From Jejubacter sp036620675 (lineage in GTDB: Bacteria; Pseudomonadota; Gammaproteobacteria; Enterobacterales; Enterobacteriaceae), in assembly GCA_036620675.1 (NCBI GenBank), contig JAZHEE010000001.1: a DNA stretch of 64,000 nucleotides; one strand, written 5' to 3'. Shown one piece after another: positions 43,565 to 52,393 of this stretch. The position numbers and the translations under genes are program-made. Under the pieces are notes generated by a model. The model made no database searches and was not told where the DNA came from. It was given only the letters and a program-made list of their open reading frames with translations. Every line of letters begins with the position of its first letter. Positions within the stretch are counted from its first letter, which is position 1.

Positions 43565-44668
43565 CTAATCAATAACGCTGGTGCCATTGCGAACGAAGAC
43601 GGGTTTTACGATGCGAACCGCCTGCGGCGCGCCCCGTAAAACGACCGTCGCATGCTCGACCACGTTCATCGGTACCCGCGCAAGAGCGATACTGCGTTGT
43701 AACGTGGGGGAAAATGAACCGCTGGTTATCACGCCATGACATGTATTGCCTTGTCTATCGGTACATATCACCGGAAGGTGCCGCCGTAAAACGCCTTTCC
43801 CCTGCATCACCAGACCAATAAGCTGCTCGCTGACGGCGTTTCGCTGTTTTTCCAGTGCCTTTCGGCCGATAAAATCGCGGTCCTGAGGTTCCCAGCCGAT
43901 CGTCCATTCCATATTTGCAATCAGCGGCGAGGTGGTTTCATCCATCTCCTGACCATAGAGATTCATGCCGGCTTCCAGGCGAAGCGTATCTCGCGCCCCC
44001 AGGCCACAGCACTGGACGCCGACCTGTTCCAGCTTTTGCCAAAAGTCTTCAGCCAGTTCCGAAGGCAGGGCTATTTCATAGCCTTTTTCTCCGGTATAGC
44101 CGGTAGTGGCAATAAATAGCTGGCCGGTTTGAATACCAAAAAATGGTTTCATACCTGCCACATCCTCGCGCTGAGCGGGCGTAAGCAATTGCGAAACTTT
44201 ATCCCGGGCATTCGGCCCCTGAATCGCAATCAAAGAGAGGTCGTCACGAACATCGATCGCAACGCAATAGCGCCCGGCATGCGTTTTTATCCAGTCAAGA
44301 TCTTTCTCCCGGGTCGCCGAGTTCACGACCATGCGGCAAAATTTATGCGTAAAGAAATAGACAATCAGATCGTCAATAACTCCGCCTTCCGGCGTTAACA
44401 TTGCCGAATATAGTGCCTTTCCCGGTATCGTCAACTTAGCAACGTCATTCGCTAATAATTCGCGTAAAAATATAAATGTCTTATCACCATGTAAATCGAT
44501 GATTGTCATGTGGGAGACATCGAACATACCTGCGTCATTCCGCACTGCATGATGCTCATTAATTTGCGAGCCATAGTGCAAAGGCATTAACCAGCCATGA
44601 AAATCGACCATTAGCGCCCGATTTTTTTCATGTTGAATATATAATGCAGTTTTCTTAAGGTCGGACAT
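43565..44668 (-). CDS. gcvT: Aminomethyltransferase, T protein
   Basis: Transfers the methylene carbon from GcvH to THF with release of ammonia. The 367-aa protein begins MSDLKKTALY behind a run of G residues (GAGGGGGGG) and shows MFDVSHMTIIDLHG, the folate-binding GYTGEKGYEI and GLGARDTLRLEAGM blocks. An ORF extends 36 codons upstream but without a ribosome-binding site. First gene of the operon; a perfect CRP site lies about 100 bp upstream. Confidence 0.94.
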   Translation of the reverse strand: MSDLKKTALYIQHEKNRALMVDFHGWLMPLHYGSQINEHHAVRNDAGMFDVSHMTIIDLHGDKTFIFLRELLANDVAKLTIPGKALYSAMLTPEGGVIDDLIVYFFTHKFCRMVVNSATREKDLDWIKTHAGRYCVAIDVRDDLSLIAIQGPNARDKVSQLLTPAQREDVAGMKPFFGIQTGQLFIATTGYTGEKGYEIALPSELAEDFWQKLEQVGVQCCGLGARDTLRLEAGMNLYGQEMDETTSPLIANMEWTIGWEPQDRDFIGRKALEKQRNAVSEQLIGLVMQGKGVLRRHLPVICTDRQGNTCHGVITSGSFSPTLQRSIALARVPMNVVEHATVVLRGAPQAVRIVKPVFVRNGTSVID

Positions 44669-45557
44669 TACCCCCCCCTCGTAAGCATTCATATCAGGCA
44701 AAGAAAAGTAACCACACAATAAATAGAGGTATGGATTGTCGTTGCTGATAATAAATAAAAGTGTGAGGATAATCACATTTGATATATTTCAAATAAAAAA
44801 ACACTATTCGCCAAAACCGCGTTGATACGCGAACAACAGTTAACCTGTTGTTATATAGATACAATAAAAGAAAATTTACCGCAGTGATCGCATGCGAAAA
44901 AATAACGTCAAGCACGGTTAAAAAAACATATTCCAGAATCACTTACATAGATTTTAAAGCTGACTCGTTTCATATCATTTTATTATTCGCAATAGCCACA
45001 AAACTATTTGATCGTTAATGGAGCGGCATAATAAAAAGACGCAGATAACCTCGTTTCAGCCCTATATTTCATTGACGCAGCCCGTGGCTTAGGCCGGCTA
45101 TTCACCGGGACATCTGAACCGAAACGCTGATCTTCGGCAGGTTATCCTTTTTATTTCAGGCGTATCAGAAACGGGACCCGAAACAGACGCGCGGATAACC
45201 GGCGACTTCCTGCACTTAGCGAGAAGAATATTATCATTTCAGTAAATTCGTATCATTATGAGAAGCCCGGCTCGCTTTTTCCTGTTTAGCCCGGGGGCCT
45301 GATGCGGATGTGGGAACGAAATCTTAGCCCCTCCCATGCCGTAAAGTGGTCTATCACACTGTTAATTATTAGGAATTCATTTATTTTCCTGACTAAATTT
45401 CACAAAATCTTTTTTTTATTCCTGGCGACCCGCAGGCGCATTCCCGGGCGCGAAGTGGATAAAAATCTTTATGCCCCCGTCAAAAAGCACTCGCAGCGCC
45501 TTAAGTTGGCCCAATGCTTGCTCTTATTCGGTGTCTCCTGGCAACGAGGAAAATCCG
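44669..45557. promoter_or_regulatory. Divergent control region between the gcv-fhs and symporter-PFOR operons
   Basis: An 889-bp region without a recognised gene. Besides the CRP site described separately it holds GATAACCT (45044-45051), AGGTTATCC (45139-45147) and GGATAACC (45193-45200), copies of one motif in both orientations. No glycine riboswitch or GcvA-type element was recognised. The ribosome-binding site GAGGAAA precedes the symporter start at 45558. Confidence 0.45.
44762..44777. promoter_or_regulatory. CRP binding site upstream of gcvT
   Basis: TGTGAGGATAATCACA is an exact match to the TGTGA-N6-TCACA consensus. It is 94-109 bp before the gcvT start, with AT-rich -10 candidates downstream on the minus strand (for example TATTTA near 44720-44725 for a class I arrangement). 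This suggests the glycine operon is switched on when preferred carbon is low. Confidence 0.75.
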
Positions 45558-46973
45558 ATGAGTGGCCATATCATCATCGCAACCACGATCGTTATCTATA
45601 TCATCATCATGACAGGCGTGTCGCTGTATGCGAGATCAAGAATCAAAAATAACGACGATTACCATCTTGCCGGTCGACGCCTTGGCACCATCATGCTGGC
45701 CGGCACGCTGGCCGCGACGGAAATCGGCGGCGGCAGCACCATTGGCGTTACCGCCAAAGCCTACGGCGCCTGGGGGCTTTCGGCGGCATGGTATGTGATT
45801 GCGACTGGTATCGGCATCTTTCTTGTCGCATTTATCGCGCCCTACATGCGCCGCGCGATGGCCACGACGGTGCCGGAAATTATCGGCCGCCGCTACGGCA
45901 AAAGCAGCTACCTTATCACCAGCATTCTGTCGGTAATTTCGCTTATTTCCCTGGCCGCAGCGCAAATTACGGCTTGCGCCACCGTCGTAAGCGTCATGCT
46001 CAATATGCCCTTTACCATGGCGCTTCTGATTGCCGGTTGCCTGCTGGTTTTTTATACCTGGGTGGGGGGAATGTGGAGCCTGTCGCTCACCGACTTCATT
46101 CAGTTCTTTATCATCGTATTCGGATTTTCATTCGCGATTATCTATATCCTGCTGCGCGATCCGCAGGGCTGGAATAGCGTTTTCGCGACGCTTCCCCCTG
46201 AAAAGCTTTCTACTACGCACCTGGGCTGGGGGGCCATCATTGGCCTGATTGTCATGTACTTTATGACCTTCTGCACCGGTCAGGAGGCCGTTCAACGCTT
46301 CTATTCAGCCAGAAATGAAAAGGTCGCCATTCACGGCGCGCTATTGTGTGGCATCGTCATAACGCTGTATGCCTTCGTTCCCGCCCTGTTCGGGCTCATC
46401 GCCTTCGCCAGCTACCCCGACATCGCCGCCAACGATGCGCTGGCCACCGTCGCGGTCGGAAAACTCCCGCCGCTTTTCGCCGGTGTCGTACTCTCTGCGG
46501 TGCTGTTCGCCACTATGTCGAGCGGCTCCGGCGATTTGCTGGGCGCGTCCAGCATTATGGTGAAGGATATCTATTACGGTTTTATTTATCGCGGCGCCTC
46601 CCCGCTACCCGGCGAAGAGCTAAAAAACAGCAAACGGGTCGTCATCGCGGTTGGAATTATCGGCATTATTATCGCGTTTTTTAGCCGACAAATTATTGAG
46701 CTGCTGGTTTTCGCTTTTACGATTCGCGCCACCGGGCCATTTGCCGCCTATCTTTTTGGCCTGCTGGCCGATTATGTCACCCCCCACGCCGGTCTGGTTT
46801 CGATTATCGCGGGAACCCTGGCCGGTCTGGCCTGGCAGATAGCCGGGCAGCCCTTTGGCGTTTACGCCGTGATTATCGGCTCACTGGTGAGTCTGTTCAG
46901 CTTTCTGCTGGTTGTGAAATACGACAGGCTCCGGGGCGTTCCCGGGGCGCCATTCACGGAAAAAAAACCATAG
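45558..46973 (+). CDS. SSS-family sodium:solute symporter
   Basis: A 471-aa inner-membrane transporter with about 13 hydrophobic segments, related to PutP and PanF. The family blocks DDYHLAGRRLG, TEIGGGSTIG and SGSGDLLGASSIMVKD are visible. Substrate unknown; a monocarboxylate or amino acid is reasonable given the pyruvate oxidoreductase downstream. Start chosen at 45558 (MSGHII) behind GAGGAAA. Confidence 0.88.
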   Translation: MSGHIIIATTIVIYIIIMTGVSLYARSRIKNNDDYHLAGRRLGTIMLAGTLAATEIGGGSTIGVTAKAYGAWGLSAAWYVIATGIGIFLVAFIAPYMRRAMATTVPEIIGRRYGKSSYLITSILSVISLISLAAAQITACATVVSVMLNMPFTMALLIAGCLLVFYTWVGGMWSLSLTDFIQFFIIVFGFSFAIIYILLRDPQGWNSVFATLPPEKLSTTHLGWGAIIGLIVMYFMTFCTGQEAVQRFYSARNEKVAIHGALLCGIVITLYAFVPALFGLIAFASYPDIAANDALATVAVGKLPPLFAGVVLSAVLFATMSSGSGDLLGASSIMVKDIYYGFIYRGASPLPGEELKNSKRVVIAVGIIGIIIAFFSRQIIELLVFAFTIRATGPFAAYLFGLLADYVTPHAGLVSIIAGTLAGLAWQIAGQPFGVYAVIIGSLVSLFSFLLVVKYDRLRGVPGAPFTEKKP

Positions 46974-47135
46974 CCATACCCGCTTTTCAGCTGTTTCTTC
47001 GGGATTATCCCAGGCCGTAAGCCGCCGCCGGCAAACACGGCAAGCGGCGCCGGATACCGGAACATAAACCCACCGATATCCAGCGCAACGCCCGGGTTAA
47101 TCATTGTTAAAGCCCTATAAGAAATAAGCAATGTT

Positions 47136-47333
47136 ATGAATAAGAGCAAAAAAGATATGACCCTCCCCCCCGACCTGTCCGGCCTTTCCGGCACCGGTCC
47201 GGTTCGTCGCCATAAACCTGTCTATCAGGATTCGCTGCCCCCTGTAACCACGCCTGTCCGGCAGGCGAAAATATCCAGGCCTGGCTCGCGCTGGCGCAGG
47301 AAGGACGCAATGAAGAAGCCTGGCAAAGCCTGA
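47136..47333 (+). other. Out-of-frame N-terminal piece of the GltD-like flavoprotein
   Basis: The ORF starting here encodes the natural N terminus (MNKSKKDMTLPPDLSGL...DSLPP). At the run CCCCC (47238-47242) the frame is lost: the expected continuation CNHACPAGENIQ lies in the next frame and joins the main ORF at 47348. One missing C, or a -1 shift at this run, would restore the protein. Confidence 0.8.
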
Positions 47334-47347
47334 TTGAAAATAATCCC

Positions 47348-48769
47348 ATGCCTGCCGTCCATGGCCGGGTCTGTTACCACCCGTGCGAAAACAGCTGTAA
47401 CCGCGCCCAGGTGGATCAATCCGTCAGTATTCACGCCGTCGAACGCTTTCTTGGCGATCAGGCGCTGAAAAACGGCTGGAAGCCGACATGGAACGCAACG
47501 CCCAGCGGTAAAAAAGTGCTGATTGTCGGTGCCGGGCCGTCGGGGCTTTCCTGCGCCTGGCATCTGCGGCGCCTGGGCCATCAGGTCGAAATTCACGAAG
47601 CCGGCCCAATGGCTGGCGGTATGATGCGCTTCGGCATCCCGGCCTACCGTATGCCCAGAGACATTCTGGATCGCGAAATCCAGCAGATTCTGGATACCGG
47701 CGTCACGCTGAAGCTGAATCACAAAGTGGAAGACGTGATGGCGGAGAAACAGCGCGGCGGATTTGACGCCGTCTTTATGGCTATTGGCGCCCATCTGGCG
47801 AAAAAAGTGGATATCCCCGCCAGGGAAGCGGGAAAAATTCTGGACGCCGTAAGCTACCTGGATGCCGTTGAGCGCGGCGAAGCGCCGAAACTGGGGCGAC
47901 GTGTCGCTATATACGGCGGCGGGAACACGGCGATGGACGCCTCGCGTACCGCGCGCCGCCTGGGCGCCGAAGAGGTGATGATCATCTACCGCCGCGATCG
48001 GGAACATATGCCAGCCCACGCCTTTGAAGCCGATGAGGCGATAGAAGAAGGCATTAAAATTAACTGGCTGCGCACCATTCGCCAGTTTGACAACGAAACC
48101 ATGACCGTTGAAGAGATGGAGGTTGATGCCAACGGGCGTCCTCAACCCACCGGTCGTTTTGAAACGCTCAACGCCGACAGCCTGATTCTGGCGCTGGGTC
48201 AGGAGGTCGATCTCTCGGTGCTGAAGCGCATTCCCGGCATCGCACTGCTTGATGACGGGGTGGTCGATGTCGATCCGCATATGATGACCAGCGTCCCCGG
48301 TATTTTCGCCGGCGGCGATATGGTGCCCTCTGAACGTACCGTCACCATTGCCACCGGCCACGGCAAAAAAGCGGCCCGCCATATCGACGGCTGGCTACGC
48401 GGCCAGCCTTACAGCAAACCTGAACCGGTTCCCGTCATGGAATATCCCGGCCTGCACCTGTGGTACAACACCGATGCCGATGCCACCCACCAGCCCGAAA
48501 TTACCCCGCAGCAACGTGAAGGGTTCGATGAAATCATCGGTGGGCTGACCGAGGCTCAGGCGCGTTACGAAGCCACCCGCTGCTACTCCTGCGGCAACTG
48601 CTTTGAATGCGATGGATGCTACGGCGCCTGTCCGGAAGGCGCCGTGATTAAGCTGGGCAAAGGGTTACGATACCGCTTCGACTATGCCCTTTGTTCCGGC
48701 TGCGCCGCCTGCTTCCAGCAGTGCCCGTGTCACGCTATTGAAATGGTCGCAGAGGAGGCCCGGTCATGA
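47348..48769 (+). CDS. GltD/NfnB-like NAD(P)H oxidoreductase with C-terminal ferredoxin domain (frameshifted N terminus)
   Basis: Main part of a flavoprotein related to the glutamate synthase small subunit. It has an FAD-binding GAGPSGLSCAWHL motif near residue 57, a second NAD(P)H-binding GGGNTAMDASRTARRLG, and a C-terminal domain with two 4Fe-4S motifs (CYSCGNCFECDGCYGACP and CSGCAACFQQCPCHAIE). The N-terminal cysteine domain is partly encoded upstream in another frame (47136-47333). The enzyme probably moves electrons between NAD(P)H and the ferredoxin or flavodoxin used by NifJ, whose gene overlaps its stop codon by 4 nt. It may be inactive if the frameshift is real. Confidence 0.8.
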   Translation: MPAVHGRVCYHPCENSCNRAQVDQSVSIHAVERFLGDQALKNGWKPTWNATPSGKKVLIVGAGPSGLSCAWHLRRLGHQVEIHEAGPMAGGMMRFGIPAYRMPRDILDREIQQILDTGVTLKLNHKVEDVMAEKQRGGFDAVFMAIGAHLAKKVDIPAREAGKILDAVSYLDAVERGEAPKLGRRVAIYGGGNTAMDASRTARRLGAEEVMIIYRRDREHMPAHAFEADEAIEEGIKINWLRTIRQFDNETMTVEEMEVDANGRPQPTGRFETLNADSLILALGQEVDLSVLKRIPGIALLDDGVVDVDPHMMTSVPGIFAGGDMVPSERTVTIATGHGKKAARHIDGWLRGQPYSKPEPVPVMEYPGLHLWYNTDADATHQPEITPQQREGFDEIIGGLTEAQARYEATRCYSCGNCFECDGCYGACPEGAVIKLGKGLRYRFDYALCSGCAACFQQCPCHAIEMVAEEARS

Positions 48770-51700
48770 GTGAACAGCATAATACGATAGTGATGGCAGA
48801 CGGCAGCGAGGCTGCCGCCTGGATCGCCTATAAAGTCAGCGAAATCTGCGCTATCTACCCCATCACGCCCTCTTCCAACATGGCGGAGCTGGCCGATGAA
48901 TGGGCGAACCGACAGGTGACGAACATCTGGGGCGACGTACCGACCATTATGGAGATGCAGCATGAAGGCGGCGCTGCGGGCACGGTACACGGCGCGTTAC
49001 AGGCCGGCGCCCTTAGCACCACCTTTACCGCTTCCCAGGGGCTGATGTTGATGTTGCCCAACATGTATAAGATCGCCGGCGAACTCACCAGCGCGGTATT
49101 CCACGTTGCGGCGCGGTCGCTGGCGGCTCAGGGATTATCCATCTTCGGCGATCATCAGGACGTTATGGCCGCCAGAACCACCGGGTTCGCCATGCTTTCT
49201 GCCGCGTCCGTCCAGCAGGCGCAGGATATGGCGATGATCGCCCATGCGGCGACGCTGGAGGCGCGAATTCCTTTCATTCACTTTTTAGACGGCTTTCGCA
49301 CCTCTCACGAAGTCAACAAAATATCACGCCTTAGCGATGAGCAGATCCGCGCCATGATTGACGATCGCCTGGTGCGCGAACACCGTTTCCGGGCGCTTAA
49401 CCCCGACCATCCGGTGATGCGCGGTACGGCGCAGAACCCGGATACCTACTTTCAGGGGCGTGAAAGCGTGAACGCTTACTACGACCGCGTGCCGCAGATC
49501 GTCGAACAAACCATGGCTCGTTTCGCCAGGATAACCGGCCGACGCTACCACCTGGTCGATTACCATGGCGTGCCCGATGCCGAACAGGTCATGGTGATTA
49601 TGGGCTCCGGCGCTTCTACGGTACGTCAGACGATTGACATTCTGAATGCCCGGGGCGGCAAATACGGCGTCATCACCGTGCATCTGTACCGCCCGTTCCC
49701 GTCGCAAGCCCTGGTCGATGCCCTCCCCGCCACCGCGAAATTCGTGACGGTGATGGATCGCACCAAAGAGGCGGGCGCCAATGGCGAGCCGCTCTACCTC
49801 GATACGCTGGCCGCGCTGGTCGCAGCGTTACAGCAAGGGAAAATTTCCCGACTGCCGGTATTGAGCGGCGGCCGCTACGGCCTGTCATCAAAAGAGTTTA
49901 CCCCGGCCATGGTGAAAGCCGTGCTGGAAAGCCAGCAGCAACCGGATGCCCGGCGCTTCTTTACGATTGGGATTCACGACGACGTTACGCACCTCAGCCT
50001 GGCATTGGACGAAAGCTGGCATATTGAACCGGATAACCAGGTTCGCGCGCTGTTCTTCGGGCTGGGGGCCGACGGCACCGTCGGCGCCAATAAAAACAGC
50101 ATTAAGATTATCGGTGAGCTTCCCGAATATTACGCCCAGGGCTACTTTGTTTACGATTCGAAAAAGTCGGGTTCGCGTACCACATCCCACCTGCGGTTTG
50201 GCCCCGAGCCTATCGACGCGCCTTACCTGATAGGTTCGGCAAACTTTATCGGCTGCCATCAGTTCAACTTTGTGGAAAATCTGGAACTGTTGGCCTGGGC
50301 CGCCCCACAGGCGACCTTTCTGCTAAACAGCCCTTATTCCGCCGATGAGGTCTGGGCCCATCTGCCAGCCAGCGTCCAGCGCCAGATTCAACAGAAGAAA
50401 CTCTCTTTTTATGTGATTAACGCCGCTGAGGTGGCCCGCGATACCGGCATGGGTTCGCGCATTAACACCATCATGCAGACCTGCTTTTTCGCGCTGTCTG
50501 AGGTGATGCCCAAACAGCAAGCCATCAGGCTGATTAAAAAGAGCATCGAGAAAACCTATCTCAGGAAAGGGCGCGCGGTGGTCGATAAAAACTTTGCCGC
50601 CGTCGACGCGACCCTGGCTAACCTGCATCAGGTAACGGTGCCGCAGCAGATAACCGGCGCGACGGAAGCGGGATGGACCATCGCGCCGGAGGCGCCACGT
50701 TTTGTGCGTGAAGTCACTGCCGAGATGCTGCAGGATCGCGGCGATCGCATTCCTGTGTCGATGCTGCCCGCCGACGGCACCTGGCCTACCGCGACGGCGC
50801 GCTGGGAAAAACGCGACATCGCCCTGGAGATCCCGGAATGGCGCGAGGATCTCTGTATTCAGTGCGGAAACTGTTCGTTTGTCTGCCCCCATGCCGCCAT
50901 CCGGGCGAAATTTTATCACCAGGACAGGCTCGATAACGCGCCCCGGGGCTTCAAAAGCGCGCCGATTAGCGCCCGCGGCTTCCCCGATACGCGCTATACC
51001 CTGCAGGTGTACCCTCAGGATTGTACCGGCTGTAATCTTTGCGTCGAAGCCTGTCCGGTACGCGCCCGGGATGAGGCGGGAAATGAGATTCGGGCTATCA
51101 ACCTGGTGGATAAACTGCCCATACTGGCGCGAGAAAAAGATTCGCTGGCGTGGTTTCGCCGCCTGCCCTGGCCCGAACGCTCCACCATCGACTTTTCCAG
51201 CGTGCGCGGCGTGCAGTATCTGGAGCCGCTGTTTGAGTTCTCCGGCGCCTGTTCAGGCTGTGGCGAAACGCCGTATCTGAAAACGCTGACTCAGCTGTTC
51301 GGCGACCGCATGATGGTGGCTAACGCGACAGGATGCTCCTCCATATATGGCGGTAATCTGCCTACCACGCCGTGGTCGAAAAATCGTGAAGGGAAAGGCC
51401 CCGCCTGGTCCAACTCGCTGTTTGAGGATAATGCCGAATTCGGCCTGGGATTCCGTCTGACGGCCGATCACCACCGCCACCAGGCGGCGCTGGCGCTACA
51501 GGCGTTCGCGCAGCGCCTGGGACAAACGCTGGTCGACGAGATAGTCAACGCGCCCCAGCAGACTGAATCGGATATCCAGCGCCAGCGCCAGCGGCTGGCA
51601 AAAGTGCGCGAGCGGCTGGCCAACGACACTTCCGGGCAGGCGCTGAATCTGTCCAGCCTGTTGGATCACCTGATTCGTCGCTCCGTCTGGATAGTCGGCG

Positions 51701-52353
51701 GAGACGGCTGGGCCTACGATATTGGCTCCTCGGGGCTGGATCACGTACTGGCTTCCGGTCGCGACGTCAACGTGCTGGTGATGGATACCGAGGTCTATTC
51801 CAACACCGGCGGGCAGATGTCCAAATCCACGCCGCTGGGTGCAACCGCCAGGTTTGCCGTGGGGGGGAAAACCATGGCGAAAAAAGATATCGCGCTCCAG
51901 GCCATCTCTTACGGCAACGTTTATGTCGCCAGAGTGGCTTTCGGCGCGAATCCGCAGCAGACGCTACAGGCCATGCGCGAAGCCGAAGCCTACCCCGGCC
52001 CTTCGCTGATTATCGCCTACAGCCATTGCATCGCGCACGGTATCGACATGCAGCTGGGGCTGCTGCAACAGAAGCGCGCGGTAGATTCCGGACACTGGCC
52101 GCTTATTCGCTATAACCCGATACTGCGCGAATCAGGCCATAATCCGTTCACCCTCGACTGCCTGCGCCCCACCCTACCGCTGTATGAATACCGCAGGCAT
52201 GAAACGCGATTCCTGGCGCTGATGCGCCAGAATCCCGAAGAGGCGCAGCGGTTGATGGAGATTGCGCAACACGTGGCCCATCAAAAATGGGCCACCTACG
52301 AAAGCATTGCCGCCAGACCGGCAAGCGCTTTCCATCCGGATGCCCGCCGCTAG
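48766..52353 (+). CDS. nifJ: Pyruvate:ferredoxin (flavodoxin) oxidoreductase
   Basis: Converts pyruvate and CoA to acetyl-CoA and CO2 and reduces ferredoxin or flavodoxin. The 1195-aa single-chain enzyme (E. coli YdbK 1174) has the N-terminal ITPSSNMAELAD domain, two ferredoxin-type clusters (CIQCGNCSFVCPHA near 690 and CTGCNLCVEACPVRA near 750), CSGCGET, and a TPP-binding block GGDGWAYDIG with DTEVYSNTGGQMSKS. All expected cysteines appear present. Other 2-oxo acids cannot be excluded. Co-transcription with the upstream flavoprotein is indicated by the ATGA overlap. Confidence 0.93.
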   Translation: MSEQHNTIVMADGSEAAAWIAYKVSEICAIYPITPSSNMAELADEWANRQVTNIWGDVPTIMEMQHEGGAAGTVHGALQAGALSTTFTASQGLMLMLPNMYKIAGELTSAVFHVAARSLAAQGLSIFGDHQDVMAARTTGFAMLSAASVQQAQDMAMIAHAATLEARIPFIHFLDGFRTSHEVNKISRLSDEQIRAMIDDRLVREHRFRALNPDHPVMRGTAQNPDTYFQGRESVNAYYDRVPQIVEQTMARFARITGRRYHLVDYHGVPDAEQVMVIMGSGASTVRQTIDILNARGGKYGVITVHLYRPFPSQALVDALPATAKFVTVMDRTKEAGANGEPLYLDTLAALVAALQQGKISRLPVLSGGRYGLSSKEFTPAMVKAVLESQQQPDARRFFTIGIHDDVTHLSLALDESWHIEPDNQVRALFFGLGADGTVGANKNSIKIIGELPEYYAQGYFVYDSKKSGSRTTSHLRFGPEPIDAPYLIGSANFIGCHQFNFVENLELLAWAAPQATFLLNSPYSADEVWAHLPASVQRQIQQKKLSFYVINAAEVARDTGMGSRINTIMQTCFFALSEVMPKQQAIRLIKKSIEKTYLRKGRAVVDKNFAAVDATLANLHQVTVPQQITGATEAGWTIAPEAPRFVREVTAEMLQDRGDRIPVSMLPADGTWPTATARWEKRDIALEIPEWREDLCIQCGNCSFVCPHAAIRAKFYHQDRLDNAPRGFKSAPISARGFPDTRYTLQVYPQDCTGCNLCVEACPVRARDEAGNEIRAINLVDKLPILAREKDSLAWFRRLPWPERSTIDFSSVRGVQYLEPLFEFSGACSGCGETPYLKTLTQLFGDRMMVANATGCSSIYGGNLPTTPWSKNREGKGPAWSNSLFEDNAEFGLGFRLTADHHRHQAALALQAFAQRLGQTLVDEIVNAPQQTESDIQRQRQRLAKVRERLANDTSGQALNLSSLLDHLIRRSVWIVGGDGWAYDIGSSGLDHVLASGRDVNVLVMDTEVYSNTGGQMSKSTPLGATARFAVGGKTMAKKDIALQAISYGNVYVARVAFGANPQQTLQAMREAEAYPGPSLIIAYSHCIAHGIDMQLGLLQQKRAVDSGHWPLIRYNPILRESGHNPFTLDCLRPTLPLYEYRRHETRFLALMRQNPEEAQRLMEIAQHVAHQKWATYESIAARPASAFHPDARR

Positions 52354-52365
52354 CCGTTCGGGATC

Positions 52366-52388
52366 GGGGGTCGCCGACGGCGGCCCCC
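52366..52388. terminator. Hairpin between nifJ and the M20 gene
   Basis: A 10-bp GC-rich stem with one G-T pair (52366-52375 with 52379-52388) and a 3-nt loop between convergent genes. There is no T run, so it may act with Rho or as an mRNA end. Confidence 0.5.
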
Positions 52389-52393
52389 TGTCA

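Noticed and set aside
44669..45557. Glycine riboswitch upstream of gcvT
   Set aside because: I looked on both strands for the GGAGAG and CCGAAGG-type aptamer blocks and found none; the CRP site is the only clear element.
47225..48382. Minus-strand ORF of 385 codons opposite the GltD-like flavoprotein
   Set aside because: Antisense shadow over clear FAD and NAD(P)H motifs on the plus strand.
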